A DNA stretch of 64,000 nucleotides from Lewinellaceae bacterium. GTDB lineage: Bacteria > Bacteroidota > Bacteroidia > Chitinophagales > Saprospiraceae. The notes beneath the pieces are model-generated. The model saw only the letters and a list, made by a program, of their open reading frames with translations, did no database searches and was not told where the DNA came from. The position numbers and the translations under genes are program-made. The stretch spans positions 1 to 64,000 of the forward strand of contig JACJYC010000013.1 of NCBI GenBank assembly GCA_020636325.1, read 5' to 3'. Below are positions 17,746-25,129 of this stretch, piece after piece. The stretch's first letter is position 1; each line of letters begins with the position of its first letter.

Positions 17746-20175
17746 TTATTGCAGTGTTCCTGAATCCCCGGTTTCGACATCACCGGAAGACCGGATATCC
17801 CTTGAAGAGGCGCCGGCCTTGATGGTGTAGACGCCGGTTTCCAGTTTCCAGCCGGCACGCTGCTCATCCCAATAGCGCAATTCCGAAACGGGGATCTCAA
17901 ATACGAGATTTTCGGTTTCCCCAGGCGCCAGATTGCGGGTCTTACCGAATGCTTTCAGTTCCTGGACCGGGCGGTCAACGGCGGAACCGGGCTTTGAAAC
18001 GTAAATCTGTACCACTTCCTTACCCGCCTGCGCGCCCGTGTTCTGAACGGATACCGCAACCTTGACCGTGTCGTTTTCCAACACCGCCGCCAGATCGCCG
18101 TACCCGAAGCTGGTGTACGACAGCCCGTACCCGAACGGATAGGATACTTCCAGGCCCGCTTTATCAAAATGCCGGTAGCCCACATAAATGCCCTCTTCGT
18201 AGCGGGTATAGTCCTTGTTCCGGACTTTATCCTTTTCCGCTTTTTCGCCGCCGAACAGCATGGTCCTCATATTAAACGGCTCACCGTCCAGCGGAAAATT
18301 GGCGTTGGAGGCGTGGTCGCTGAGGTGGACGGGAAAAGTCATCGGCAGTTTCCCGCTGGGGTTGACCTTCCCGCTGAGGATATCCGCAACGGAGTTTCCG
18401 CCCTCCTGGCCGCCTTGCCAAGCCAGCAGAATGGCATCGGGTTGGTCTTTCCAGGAAGCGGTCTCGATCACGCCGCCGATGTTCAGCACGACGACCACCT
18501 GCTTGCCGGCTTCGTGAAAGGCCTGACAGACCTGGTTCAACATTTGGTTTTCCTGCTGCGACAGGAGAAAGTCGTCCGCCTCTACCCGGTCGCCGCCCTC
18601 GCCGCTGTTCCTCCCGATGGTCAGTACGGCTATGTCTGCTGCGGCGGCAATGCCTTTCACCTCATCCGCCGTGTAACTCATCTGCGGCGGATTGTACGGG
18701 TGGGTCATGGCGGCCAACCCTTCCGGCCGGACAAATGCTTCCTTATTGGCCGCTTTATGCTTTTCAAAAGCATTTTTTGCCGTTTCATTGATGCTGAAAC
18801 CGGCATTTTTCAACCCTTCTTCCAGCGAAACGACATAAGCCTCATTGACGTCGCCGGAGCCCGTTCCGCCCACGATAAAATCATAGGAGGTCACCCCGAA
18901 CAGGGCCACGTTTTTCGCTCCCTGTATCGGCAGGGTTTGCTCATTTTTGAGCAATACCATCCCCTCGGAAGCCGACGCCCGGGTGATGGCGGCGTGCGCC
19001 TTCAGGTCGGGGTTGTTCCCGTATTTATAGTTCTGCATCTTCCTGGACCCCAGGATCAGTTTCAGGATCCGCTTCACGGACGTGTCAATGTCGGTCATGG
19101 ACAATGTCCCGTCTTCCCGGCCTTTGATCAGGGCTTTCCACTGTTTTTTGGTGCCCGGTTCCAGAAGGTCGTTCCCGGCGCTGATCTGGGCCACGGCGTC
19201 CCGTCCGCCGAACCAATCGGACACGACGAGGCCTTCAAAGCCCCATTCATTCCTCAGGATATCCGTCAGCAGGTACCTGCTCTGGGAGGTATAGGTTCCG
19301 TTCACCTTGTTGTAGGAGGACATGATGGTCCACGGCTGGGATTTCCCGACAATGATCTCAAACCCTTTGAGGTAGATCTCGCGCAGGGCCCGTTCGGAGA
19401 TGATGGCGTCGTCAAAGTTCCGGTTCGTTTCCTGGTTGTTGGCGACAAAATGCTTGACGGACGTACCGACCCCGTTGGATTCTATGCCGTTGACCATAGC
19501 CGCCCCGATATTGCCGGTCAGGACCGGGTCTTCGGAGTAGTATTCAAAATTCCGGCCGCAAAGCGGATGCCGGTGGATATTGGCGCCCGGCCCCAGGATC
19601 ACGTCAATCCCGTATTCAAGCGCCTCATTCCCCATGGCCGTGCCGACTTCCTGCACCAGGTCCGTGTTCCAGGTGGAAGACAGCAGGGTACCGATGGGGA
19701 AAGCCGTGCAGTAGTAGGTCCGGTCTTCGCCCTTGCGGCTGGGTTGGATTCTCAGCCCGGCAGGACCGTCAGACAAATAGACCGTCGGGATGCCCAGGCG
19801 AGGCGTCGGGACGATGGTGCCCACAGCGCCCGCGATACCTTCTCCCGGCTTGACCATGCCCATACCGGACGCCATGCCCGACCCTTTGAGCAGGTGGATC
19901 TTTTCTTCGACGGTCATTTGGGAAAGCAGGTCTTCGGCCCGTTCATCGATGGAGCGGCGGTCGTCCTCGTAGATGTCGAGGCTGCCGTTTCCGTTCCGGT
20001 CAAGGAAGGTGTAGCCGTCCACGGAGACCGCTCTGATGTCCGTATTTTCGGTATAGTCATCCTCAAAATCGAGGAAAGTGGCCTTCAGGTATTTCCAGCC
20101 GGCAAAACCGGCAATCGCCAGGAGTACGAGGAGGGAGACCAGGACGATCAAGGTCCGTTTGAGGAATTTTTTCAT
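17746..20175 (-). CDS. Glycoside hydrolase family 3, beta-glucosidase-like
   Basis: This 809-residue protein has an N-terminal membrane anchor or signal (about 8-28) and an EF-hand-like calcium loop at about 59-70 (D-x-N-x-N-G-x-L-D-x-x-E). These are followed by the GH3 N-terminal barrel, the alpha/beta sandwich and a C-terminal fibronectin III-like domain. The nucleophile is D320 in GLVVSDW; KHF at 241-243 and the GEGGDR loop are further GH3 landmarks. It should release terminal glucose or xylose from oligosaccharides in the periplasm. The start is set at 20175 (MKKFLKR), because an upstream start at 20247 would read through the operators. The neighbouring NUDIX regulator and shared operators suggest sugar-responsive control. 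Confidence 0.9.
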   Translation of the reverse strand: MKKFLKRTLIVLVSLLVLLAIAGFAGWKYLKATFLDFEDDYTENTDIRAVSVDGYTFLDRNGNGSLDIYEDDRRSIDERAEDLLSQMTVEEKIHLLKGSGMASGMGMVKPGEGIAGAVGTIVPTPRLGIPTVYLSDGPAGLRIQPSRKGEDRTYYCTAFPIGTLLSSTWNTDLVQEVGTAMGNEALEYGIDVILGPGANIHRHPLCGRNFEYYSEDPVLTGNIGAAMVNGIESNGVGTSVKHFVANNQETNRNFDDAIISERALREIYLKGFEIIVGKSQPWTIMSSYNKVNGTYTSQSRYLLTDILRNEWGFEGLVVSDWFGGRDAVAQISAGNDLLEPGTKKQWKALIKGREDGTLSMTDIDTSVKRILKLILGSRKMQNYKYGNNPDLKAHAAITRASASEGMVLLKNEQTLPIQGAKNVALFGVTSYDFIVGGTGSGDVNEAYVVSLEEGLKNAGFSINETAKNAFEKHKAANKEAFVRPEGLAAMTHPYNPPQMSYTADEVKGIAAAADIAVLTIGRNSGEGGDRVEADDFLLSQQENQMLNQVCQAFHEAGKQVVVVLNIGGVIETASWKDQPDAILLAWQGGQEGGNSVADILSGKVNPSGKLPMTFPVHLSDHASNANFPLDGEPFNMRTMLFGGEKAEKDKVRNKDYTRYEEGIYVGYRHFDKAGLEVSYPFGYGLSYTSFGYGDLAAVLENDTVKVAVSVQNTGAQAGKEVVQIYVSKPGSAVDRPVQELKAFGKTRNLAPGETENLVFEIPVSELRYWDEQRAGWKLETGVYTIKAGASSRDIRSSGDVETGDSGTLQ

Positions 20176-20189
20176 GCGTTTAAAGTTGT

Positions 20190-20208
20190 TTGTGACATTC
20201 TGACACAA
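20190..20208. promoter_or_regulatory. Putative operator 1 for the NUDIX regulator
   Basis: TTGTGACATTCTGACACAA is an imperfect palindrome with TTGTG/CACAA arms and the same ATTC centre as operator 2. The centres are 41 bp apart, about four helical turns. It lies 14 bases upstream of the GH3 start. Confidence 0.65.
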
Positions 20209-20230
20209 ATCTAGGAAAAAGAATAATTGA

Positions 20231-20249
20231 TTGTGGCAATTCGCCACAA
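20231..20249. promoter_or_regulatory. Putative operator 2 for the NUDIX regulator
   Basis: TTGTGGCAATTCGCCACAA is a perfect 7-5-7 palindrome. It covers the expected -33 region of the promoter whose -7 box is at 20255-20262, so a bound protein would block the regulator's own transcription. Confidence 0.7.
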
Positions 20250-20254
20250 ATATT

Positions 20255-20262
20255 TATTTTTG
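20255..20262 (+). promoter_or_regulatory. -7 box abutting the NUDIX regulator start
   Basis: TATTTTTG matches TAnnTTTG and ends four bases before the ATG at 20267, again suggesting a leaderless or nearly leaderless transcript. Confidence 0.5.
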
Positions 20263-20266
20263 CCGC

Positions 20267-20983
20267 ATGAACATCGAACAATTCCTGGAACGGGGCGCCG
20301 ATTACTTTCTGCCCAACCTGTCTGTCGACCTGGTCATCATCGGGTACGAGGATAACCAGCTCAAGTGCCTGTTGCTGAAGATCGGCGAGAAGTGGCTGTT
20401 GCCGGGCGGGTACGTCGGCAGGGAAGAGTCGGTGGTTGAGGCGGCGACCCGGACCTTGAAGGACCGCACCGGCCTGGTCGACCCCCACCTGAAATTCCTG
20501 GCGGTCTTCGGTGAGCGCAATCGCCGGTTTACGGATGAATGGCAGGACTATCTGGAAAAACACGGGCTGAAGTGGAGCAGGGATTCCTGGTTGAATGCCC
20601 GGTTTGTATCGTTGGCGTACTACTCCCTGGTCGATATCCGGCATACCTTCCCGGCCGTCAGCAACCTGGATGAGGATTTCCGCTGGTTCGGTTTCGATGA
20701 GTTGCCCGCCATGTGGATGGATCACAGGGCTATTGTACTGGAAGCCCGGAACCGCCTGAAGGAAGACATCAAACAGGAAGAGATCACTTACAAGCTGTTG
20801 CCGGAACAATTCACCATGCCGGAGCTCCACCAGCTCCACGAATCGATACTGGAGACGAAACTGGACCGCAGCCGGTTCCAGAAAAAGATGCTTTCCACCG
20901 GCCTGTTCGAGCGTTTACCTAAACGGCAACAGGGATCGCCGGGGAGCAATCCGTATCAATACAGTGTTAAATTGGCGGAATAG
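20267..20983 (+). CDS. NUDIX-domain transcriptional regulator (NrtR/AraR type)
   Basis: This 238-residue protein has an N-terminal NUDIX domain (about 15-150) and a C-terminal winged-helix DNA-binding domain of the NrtR type (about 155-230; YKLLPEQFTMPELHQLHESIL, then KLDRSRFQKKMLSTGLFE). The NUDIX box is degenerate: where hydrolases have REUxEExG, this has RTLKDRTG, so it probably senses a ligand without hydrolysing it. NrtR-like proteins in Bacteroidota control sugar use (arabinose, xylose) as well as NAD metabolism. The divergent GH3 gene and the two palindromes between them point to a sugar-responsive, self-regulated pair. Confidence 0.85.
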   Translation: MNIEQFLERGADYFLPNLSVDLVIIGYEDNQLKCLLLKIGEKWLLPGGYVGREESVVEAATRTLKDRTGLVDPHLKFLAVFGERNRRFTDEWQDYLEKHGLKWSRDSWLNARFVSLAYYSLVDIRHTFPAVSNLDEDFRWFGFDELPAMWMDHRAIVLEARNRLKEDIKQEEITYKLLPEQFTMPELHQLHESILETKLDRSRFQKKMLSTGLFERLPKRQQGSPGSNPYQYSVKLAE

Positions 20984-20993
20984 TCTGCGCTTT

Positions 20994-21452
20994 TCAATTC
21001 TTTAGCAGGATATATCCGTTGAGGGAAGTCGCAATCAGCAGCCAGACCAGGTAGGGCAGCAAAAGGGCCGATTTCAGTTGCAATTCAGACCGGTAAAAGA
21101 AAAACATGAATCCGATCAGCAGCGTAAGCCCTGCGATGATGACCAAAGCCGCTGAAACATAATGATAATAGAAGAAGACAGGGTTCCAGCCTATATTCAG
21201 GATCAGTTGCAATACGTATAATCCGATCAATAATTTCCGGTTTTCGATGTTTTGCCAGAGATAGGCGAGGTACACCGAAAAGCAGATCATGATGGTCGTC
21301 CAGGCAAAACCGAACACCCATCCCGGAGGTGTCCAGGGCGCTTTGTCCAGTGATCCGTACCAATCCGAAGTTACGCCTTTAATGGTAAATAGCCCGCCGA
21401 CTGCAAGCGCAGAAAAATTCAATACCAGGAAAATAATGATTCTCAAGATCAT
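20994..21452 (-). CDS. tspO: TspO/MBR family tryptophan-rich sensory protein
   Basis: This 152-residue protein has five helices with the TspO pattern: WYGSLDKAPWTPPGWVFGFAWTTI in the first loop/second helix and LILNIGWNPVFFYYHY later. TspO binds tetrapyrroles and is involved in porphyrin or stress signalling in the membrane. It is the last gene of a five-gene minus-strand operon, overlapping the preceding 57-residue ORF by ATGA. The family assignment is firm; the role in this operon is not. Confidence 0.9.
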   Translation of the reverse strand: MILRIIIFLVLNFSALAVGGLFTIKGVTSDWYGSLDKAPWTPPGWVFGFAWTTIMICFSVYLAYLWQNIENRKLLIGLYVLQLILNIGWNPVFFYYHYVSAALVIIAGLTLLIGFMFFFYRSELQLKSALLLPYLVWLLIATSLNGYILLKN

Positions 21453-21622
21453 GACTCACGCTGCTTTTTCTTCTTATAATTCAACCATCCGGTTACAAAA
21501 AACACGAGTGCATAAAATACGCTGAAACTGCCCCAGAGAGCCGTACCCTGCACAAACTGATAACTGGCTATCAAGATTGAGATTCCTCCCAATACAAAGA
21601 GTAAAAGACCGATGTTGTTCAT
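21449..21622 (-). CDS. 57-residue two-helix membrane protein
   Basis: This small gene begins at MNNIGLLLFVLGGISILIAS and ends NYKKKKQRES. Two hydrophobic segments (about 4-20 and 31-45) and a strongly basic tail indicate an inner-membrane protein with a cytoplasmic C-terminus. Its stop overlaps the tspO start in an ATGA, and it starts six bases after the preceding gene, so it is translationally embedded in the operon. I do not recognise a family. Being so well packed between two real genes is the main reason to believe in it. Confidence 0.7.
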   Translation of the reverse strand: MNNIGLLLFVLGGISILIASYQFVQGTALWGSFSVFYALVFFVTGWLNYKKKKQRES

Positions 21623-21628
21623 TTTATT

Positions 21629-22360
21629 TCAGATTATTTTCATTGAAATCAGATACAAAAGCAAGATCACGCCGACGATCAGGGCAATGCCGAACAGGAC
21701 GGCATTCCTCCTGCGGACTACACGGTAGTTTCTAATGCGTTCTGTATTGACCGCGTTTTCTTCCGCATCCACCAGACATTCTTCCAATTGCTTTATCCTG
21801 AAATGGCCATGCCTGAGCTGAACAACCGCGCTTAATCCGTAACTCAATAGGACGCCTATGCTCAAAACTGCAATATCATCTATCTGAAAGTCAGGAATTT
21901 CCCGGTATTTCAATCTCAAATAATAAGCGGACCCGATCAAAAAGAACAAGGTGCTTGAAAACGCGCTAACATATATTGAATAAATATAATGTTTATGATA
22001 GAAATCAATATAGCCGCGAAGCCGGTCTAAAACATTTTTGCCCACTCCATCGTAAGACGATATTTTCATAAGGGAATTTATTTGCCAATACAGCCCCGAT
22101 GCAGTGAGTATCGCAACAGCCAGGTTCATTAAATTCAATAAACCCTGGTTCGAAATAAAAAAGAAAAGAACGAAAGCAGCCATCAGCAGGACCACTTTAA
22201 AGGAAACATCCATGATCAATCCGGTTCTAAAAAACCCGGCCATGCTTTTTGATGATGATTGCATGAATTTGGAAATCTCCTTTCCCGAAAGACGCCTTTC
22301 ATCGAAGCTTTTTTCGTTCTTCCATACGGCTTTATATTTTTCCAGGTCAACACTTTCCAT
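21629..22360 (-). CDS. Membrane protein, possible ECF anti-sigma partner
   Basis: This 243-residue protein begins with a soluble segment of about 45 residues (LEKYKAVWKNEKSFDERRLSGKEI). Then come two helices (about 52-92), a cytoplasmic stretch, two more (about 125-180) and a final C-terminal helix. It starts one base after the sigma-factor stop. A membrane protein with a cytoplasmic N-terminus translated straight after an ECF sigma gene is usually its anti-sigma factor or signal input. No zinc-binding anti-sigma motif is visible, so this role rests on context alone. Confidence 0.65.
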   Translation of the reverse strand: MESVDLEKYKAVWKNEKSFDERRLSGKEISKFMQSSSKSMAGFFRTGLIMDVSFKVVLLMAAFVLFFFISNQGLLNLMNLAVAILTASGLYWQINSLMKISSYDGVGKNVLDRLRGYIDFYHKHYIYSIYVSAFSSTLFFLIGSAYYLRLKYREIPDFQIDDIAVLSIGVLLSYGLSAVVQLRHGHFRIKQLEECLVDAEENAVNTERIRNYRVVRRRNAVLFGIALIVGVILLLYLISMKII

Positions 22361-22361
22361 T

Positions 22362-22859
22362 TCATTGAAGCTTTTCGATTATTTCAGCAAGTTTGTTTTT
22401 GGTTCTCACCAGTTTAACGCTCACATTTTTTACCGTGATCCCGATCGTCTCAGCGATTTCAGCATACGATTTTTCTTCAAGCCACAAAAGGATTATTGCT
22501 TTTTCTACTTTGCTTAATTGAGCAATTGCAAGGTACAATGTTTTAATATCTTCAGACGATTCCATTGATTTTTCCACATCGAAGGTATCGGCATATTGGG
22601 CCGCGTTTGCAACAACCATCCCGGGTTTTTTGGTCAAGGTGATGGCTGTATTCAGGGCCACCCGGTACATCCAGGTTGAAAATCCGGATTCCCCCTTGAA
22701 TGATGGATAGGACTTCCACAATTGCAAAATGATCTCCTGATACAAATCCTCCTTATCCGCATTGCTTTTTGCATATACGAAGCAGATCTTATGCAAGATC
22801 CCCTGATGCTGATCCACCCTTTCAATAAATTCTCTTTCTATGTCGCTTGTCTTATCCAC
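22362..22859 (-). CDS. ECF-type RNA polymerase sigma factor
   Basis: This 165-residue protein has sigma region 2 (about 15-80; LYQEIILQLWKSYPSFKGESGFSTWMYRVALNTA, the -10 recognition part) and region 4 (about 105-160; KAIILLWLEEKSYAEIAETIGITVKNVSVKLVRTKNKL, an HTH for the -35 box). No region 1 or 3 is present, as is normal for ECF factors. It is followed after one base by the membrane protein that may control it. The signal is unknown. Confidence 0.92.
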   Translation of the reverse strand: MDKTSDIEREFIERVDQHQGILHKICFVYAKSNADKEDLYQEIILQLWKSYPSFKGESGFSTWMYRVALNTAITLTKKPGMVVANAAQYADTFDVEKSMESSEDIKTLYLAIAQLSKVEKAIILLWLEEKSYAEIAETIGITVKNVSVKLVRTKNKLAEIIEKLQ

Positions 22860-22876
22860 TTCTAAAGCCGGCAGAT

Positions 22877-23167
22877 TTATGTAAATTTCAGGAAAGAAAT
22901 AATGGCAAAGAATAAAATTATCCCCAAAAGCAGCAAACCCAGCAGAACTTTTGCCGTTCTTGAGCTCAAATTTCTTTCCCCCCCGCGGAACCGCTGTTCA
23001 AGCTCAATACCCAGCGTGACACCTACAGGAGTTGATGCAGCGACGGTTACCACAAAATTATTAGATAAAGCGAATACGGTAAGGGCCATTACCGATGTCA
23101 ATGCAATGGCCAATAAAAGACCTGTTCCCTTGGGAATCTTGAAATTTTCGTTCGTTGGAGCTTTCAT
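22877..23167 (-). CDS. 96-residue membrane protein of unknown function
   Basis: The protein has a soluble start (MKAPTNENFKIPKGTG), two close helices (about 16-52), a basic loop with LEQRFRGGERNLSSRTAK, and a final helix (about 72-94). It lies 17 bases upstream of the sigma factor in the same direction, making it the probable first gene of the operon. I do not recognise the family. Confidence 0.65.
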   Translation of the reverse strand: MKAPTNENFKIPKGTGLLLAIALTSVMALTVFALSNNFVVTVAASTPVGVTLGIELEQRFRGGERNLSSRTAKVLLGLLLLGIILFFAIISFLKFT

Positions 23168-23240
23168 TTGAAATTCAATTTACCCTGTTAGTCGGTTGAA
23201 TTTCAAAAAAACTACAAGACTTTGAGTTTATTCGGGTTTT

Positions 23241-23452
23241 CTATCCATTCCGGTAAAACGGCAAGACTGCGTCTATTTTTTCCCGATCAAATTCAAATTC
23301 CGGAAGCGTGTTTAAATACGCTAAGACCGCTGCAATGCACGCTTTCATGGAAGCATCCAAAATTTCGAGCCGGTTGATATTATAGTCGGTTTTTGAAGTC
23401 AACGTAAACAGGAGTGACTCGACACACCTATGATCAATATTTTCATTCAGGT
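23241..23452 (-). pseudogene. Possible gene remnant (C-terminal fragment)
   Basis: An open frame of 69 codons without a start codon at its head reads, in part, TDYNINRLEILDASMKACIA and FDREKIDAVLPFYRNG, then a stop. Its amino acid use looks natural rather than random, but it is preceded by stops. It could be the 3' end of a decayed gene. I cannot name the family. Confidence 0.3.
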
Positions 23453-23596
23453 ATCATTTCATTGCACCGTTGTCGCATCATCTCCCCTGTGCGACTATTG
23501 TTAAAATCCCGGCGACCAGGTTGAAAACAAACCTGCCCGGGCGGCGCCCATCTTTGCATCGTCAACAAGCTCCTTAACCCTCAAAATTTAAATGAC

Positions 23597-23785
23597 ATGC
23601 AATTGATAATGAAACAACCGGGCCGCCGAATGATATACGCCGTCGCCATTCTCGCGCTTGTTTTAATCGGATTCTCCTTGGCGACTTTGGTCTGCGAAAC
23701 CTGCTCGCATTACTTCGAGGCGATCGGCAATCATTTTTCCGGCATGCCACGGGCCATTGAAAGTCTTTATGCCTGCAACCCTTAA
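23597..23785 (+). CDS. 62-residue single-span membrane protein
   Basis: The small protein has one hydrophobic helix (about 13-32, YAVAILALVLIGFSLATLV) followed by CETCSHYFEAIGNH, with a CxxC pair just outside the membrane. It lies 21 bases before the 203-residue membrane protein and probably shares its transcript. A weak -7 box (CATCTTTG, 23549-23556) lies upstream. Family not recognised. Confidence 0.5.
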   Translation: MQLIMKQPGRRMIYAVAILALVLIGFSLATLVCETCSHYFEAIGNHFSGMPRAIESLYACNP

Positions 23786-23806
23786 TTTTAAAAAACAACA
23801 AGACGC

Positions 23807-24418
23807 ATGGAAAATCAAAACACAAAATTGCAGCAAACCATCTGGGGTTTCTCCCTGGTACTGGCGCCGCTGTTCATCGCCATCGCACAATTCTTCTGGC
23901 GCAACGGTGTAGTGACCACTTCTGCCGGCGTGCTGCAGGTATTGTCCTTCACCTGCTGGATTTTTGCCTTCCAGGGCATGTTCCACCAACTGAAAGCCGA
24001 ACTGCCGCGTTATGCCGTTCTCGGTTTTGTGGTAGCCGTATATGCTTGTATCGGCGGCAACAACTTCGGCGTGGACGGTATTTATTCCGAGGCGATGGGC
24101 CTGGAAACCCTCGACGCCGGCAGTCAACTGCACGCGCAGATCGGTGTGCCGACGATAGTATATCTTTTCCTTCCCGGCATTTTATTCCCATTGAGTCTGC
24201 TGGTATTGGGCATCCAGTTGCTGCGGAAGAAAAAGGTAAGCCGGTTGGCCGGGGCGCTGCTCTGTATCGGCGCGGTCTGTTTCCCGCTCAGCCGCATGCC
24301 TCGTATTGATCTGCTGGCCCATATCGACAACGTACTGTTGCTGGCCTCGCACGTCCTGATCTCATCGGAGCTGTTTGGTAGCCGCCGTACGGTGTCCAAA
24401 ACCGCCACAACTGCTTGA
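23807..24418 (+). CDS. Six-helix membrane protein of unknown function
   Basis: This 203-residue protein has about six hydrophobic helices, with a short polar centre NNFGVDGIYSEAMGLETLDAGS between the third and fourth. The C-terminal tail is basic and cytoplasmic. No family recognised with confidence. It follows the 62-residue membrane protein and precedes an exported SnoaL-like protein in the same direction. Confidence 0.65.
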   Translation: MENQNTKLQQTIWGFSLVLAPLFIAIAQFFWRNGVVTTSAGVLQVLSFTCWIFAFQGMFHQLKAELPRYAVLGFVVAVYACIGGNNFGVDGIYSEAMGLETLDAGSQLHAQIGVPTIVYLFLPGILFPLSLLVLGIQLLRKKKVSRLAGALLCIGAVCFPLSRMPRIDLLAHIDNVLLLASHVLISSELFGSRRTVSKTATTA

Positions 24419-24466
24419 TTTTACCATATTCTAACCAATTTGCATAACTGTTTAATTTTCAAAACC

Positions 24467-25018
24467 ATGAAAACAATCACTTTTTCATTCACCATTTTAT
24501 TTGCAATCGCTTTTTCAAATATCCTGACAGCCCAGAGCGAATTATCCCCTGATGAAATGGCCATCCGCCAGGTCATGCATGGCATACAGGATGGCTGGAA
24601 CAACAAGAGCGGGGAGCAATTTGCCGCCCAGTTCGCCGCCGACCATTCTATTGTGGTTTGGACCGGAATGTATATGCCCCATCTCACACCCGAGGTCAAC
24701 GCCCAGGCGCATCAAGGGCTTTTCGACAGCGTTTTCAAAACGCATTACATGGATCTTAAAGTGGACAATGTCCGCTTTGTCAAACCCGACGTAGCAATGG
24801 TCCATGCCCTGGTCAGTACCCGGGAGGGGTCGGAGAAGGCGCCCGATTACCCCCAACTCCTGGCCACTTCGCTCCTGGTGAAAAATGGAGACAAATGGGA
24901 AATCGTTTCCTTCCTCAACCTCAATATTGAATACAACGAACTGCTCCGCAAACCGGAACCGGCCGATGAGGAAATTGCGGCCTTTGCAAAAGATCGCTTT
25001 CCGGGTTGGTACCGGTAA
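24467..25018 (+). CDS. Exported SnoaL/NTF2-like protein (SgcJ/EcaC or DUF4440 type)
   Basis: This 183-residue protein has a signal peptide (MKTITFSFTILFAIAFSNILTAQ) and then a single NTF2-like fold: a long first helix (EMAIRQVMHGIQDGWNNKSGEQFAAQFAADHSIVVW) followed by strands ending in KNGDKWEIVSFLNLNIE. This matches the SgcJ/EcaC/DUF4440 group, where the pocket binds small hydrophobic ligands; enzyme activity is unproved for most members. The start at 24467 is chosen over 24440 because the signal peptide begins there. Confidence 0.75.
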   Translation: MKTITFSFTILFAIAFSNILTAQSELSPDEMAIRQVMHGIQDGWNNKSGEQFAAQFAADHSIVVWTGMYMPHLTPEVNAQAHQGLFDSVFKTHYMDLKVDNVRFVKPDVAMVHALVSTREGSEKAPDYPQLLATSLLVKNGDKWEIVSFLNLNIEYNELLRKPEPADEEIAAFAKDRFPGWYR

Positions 25019-25129
25019 CCACGGGATGCTGTAAATACCAACCTCCAGAATAATTTCTCGCAAGGAAGCAAAATGATTCATATTACAGGTTATTTATTAA
25101 ATTTAGCAGCCATAAAACCCGGTGGCGCC

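Noticed and set aside
18169..20214. 681-codon plus-strand frame opposite the GH3 gene
   Set aside because: It is antisense to a clear GH3 gene; open antisense frames are common in GC-rich DNA with this codon use.
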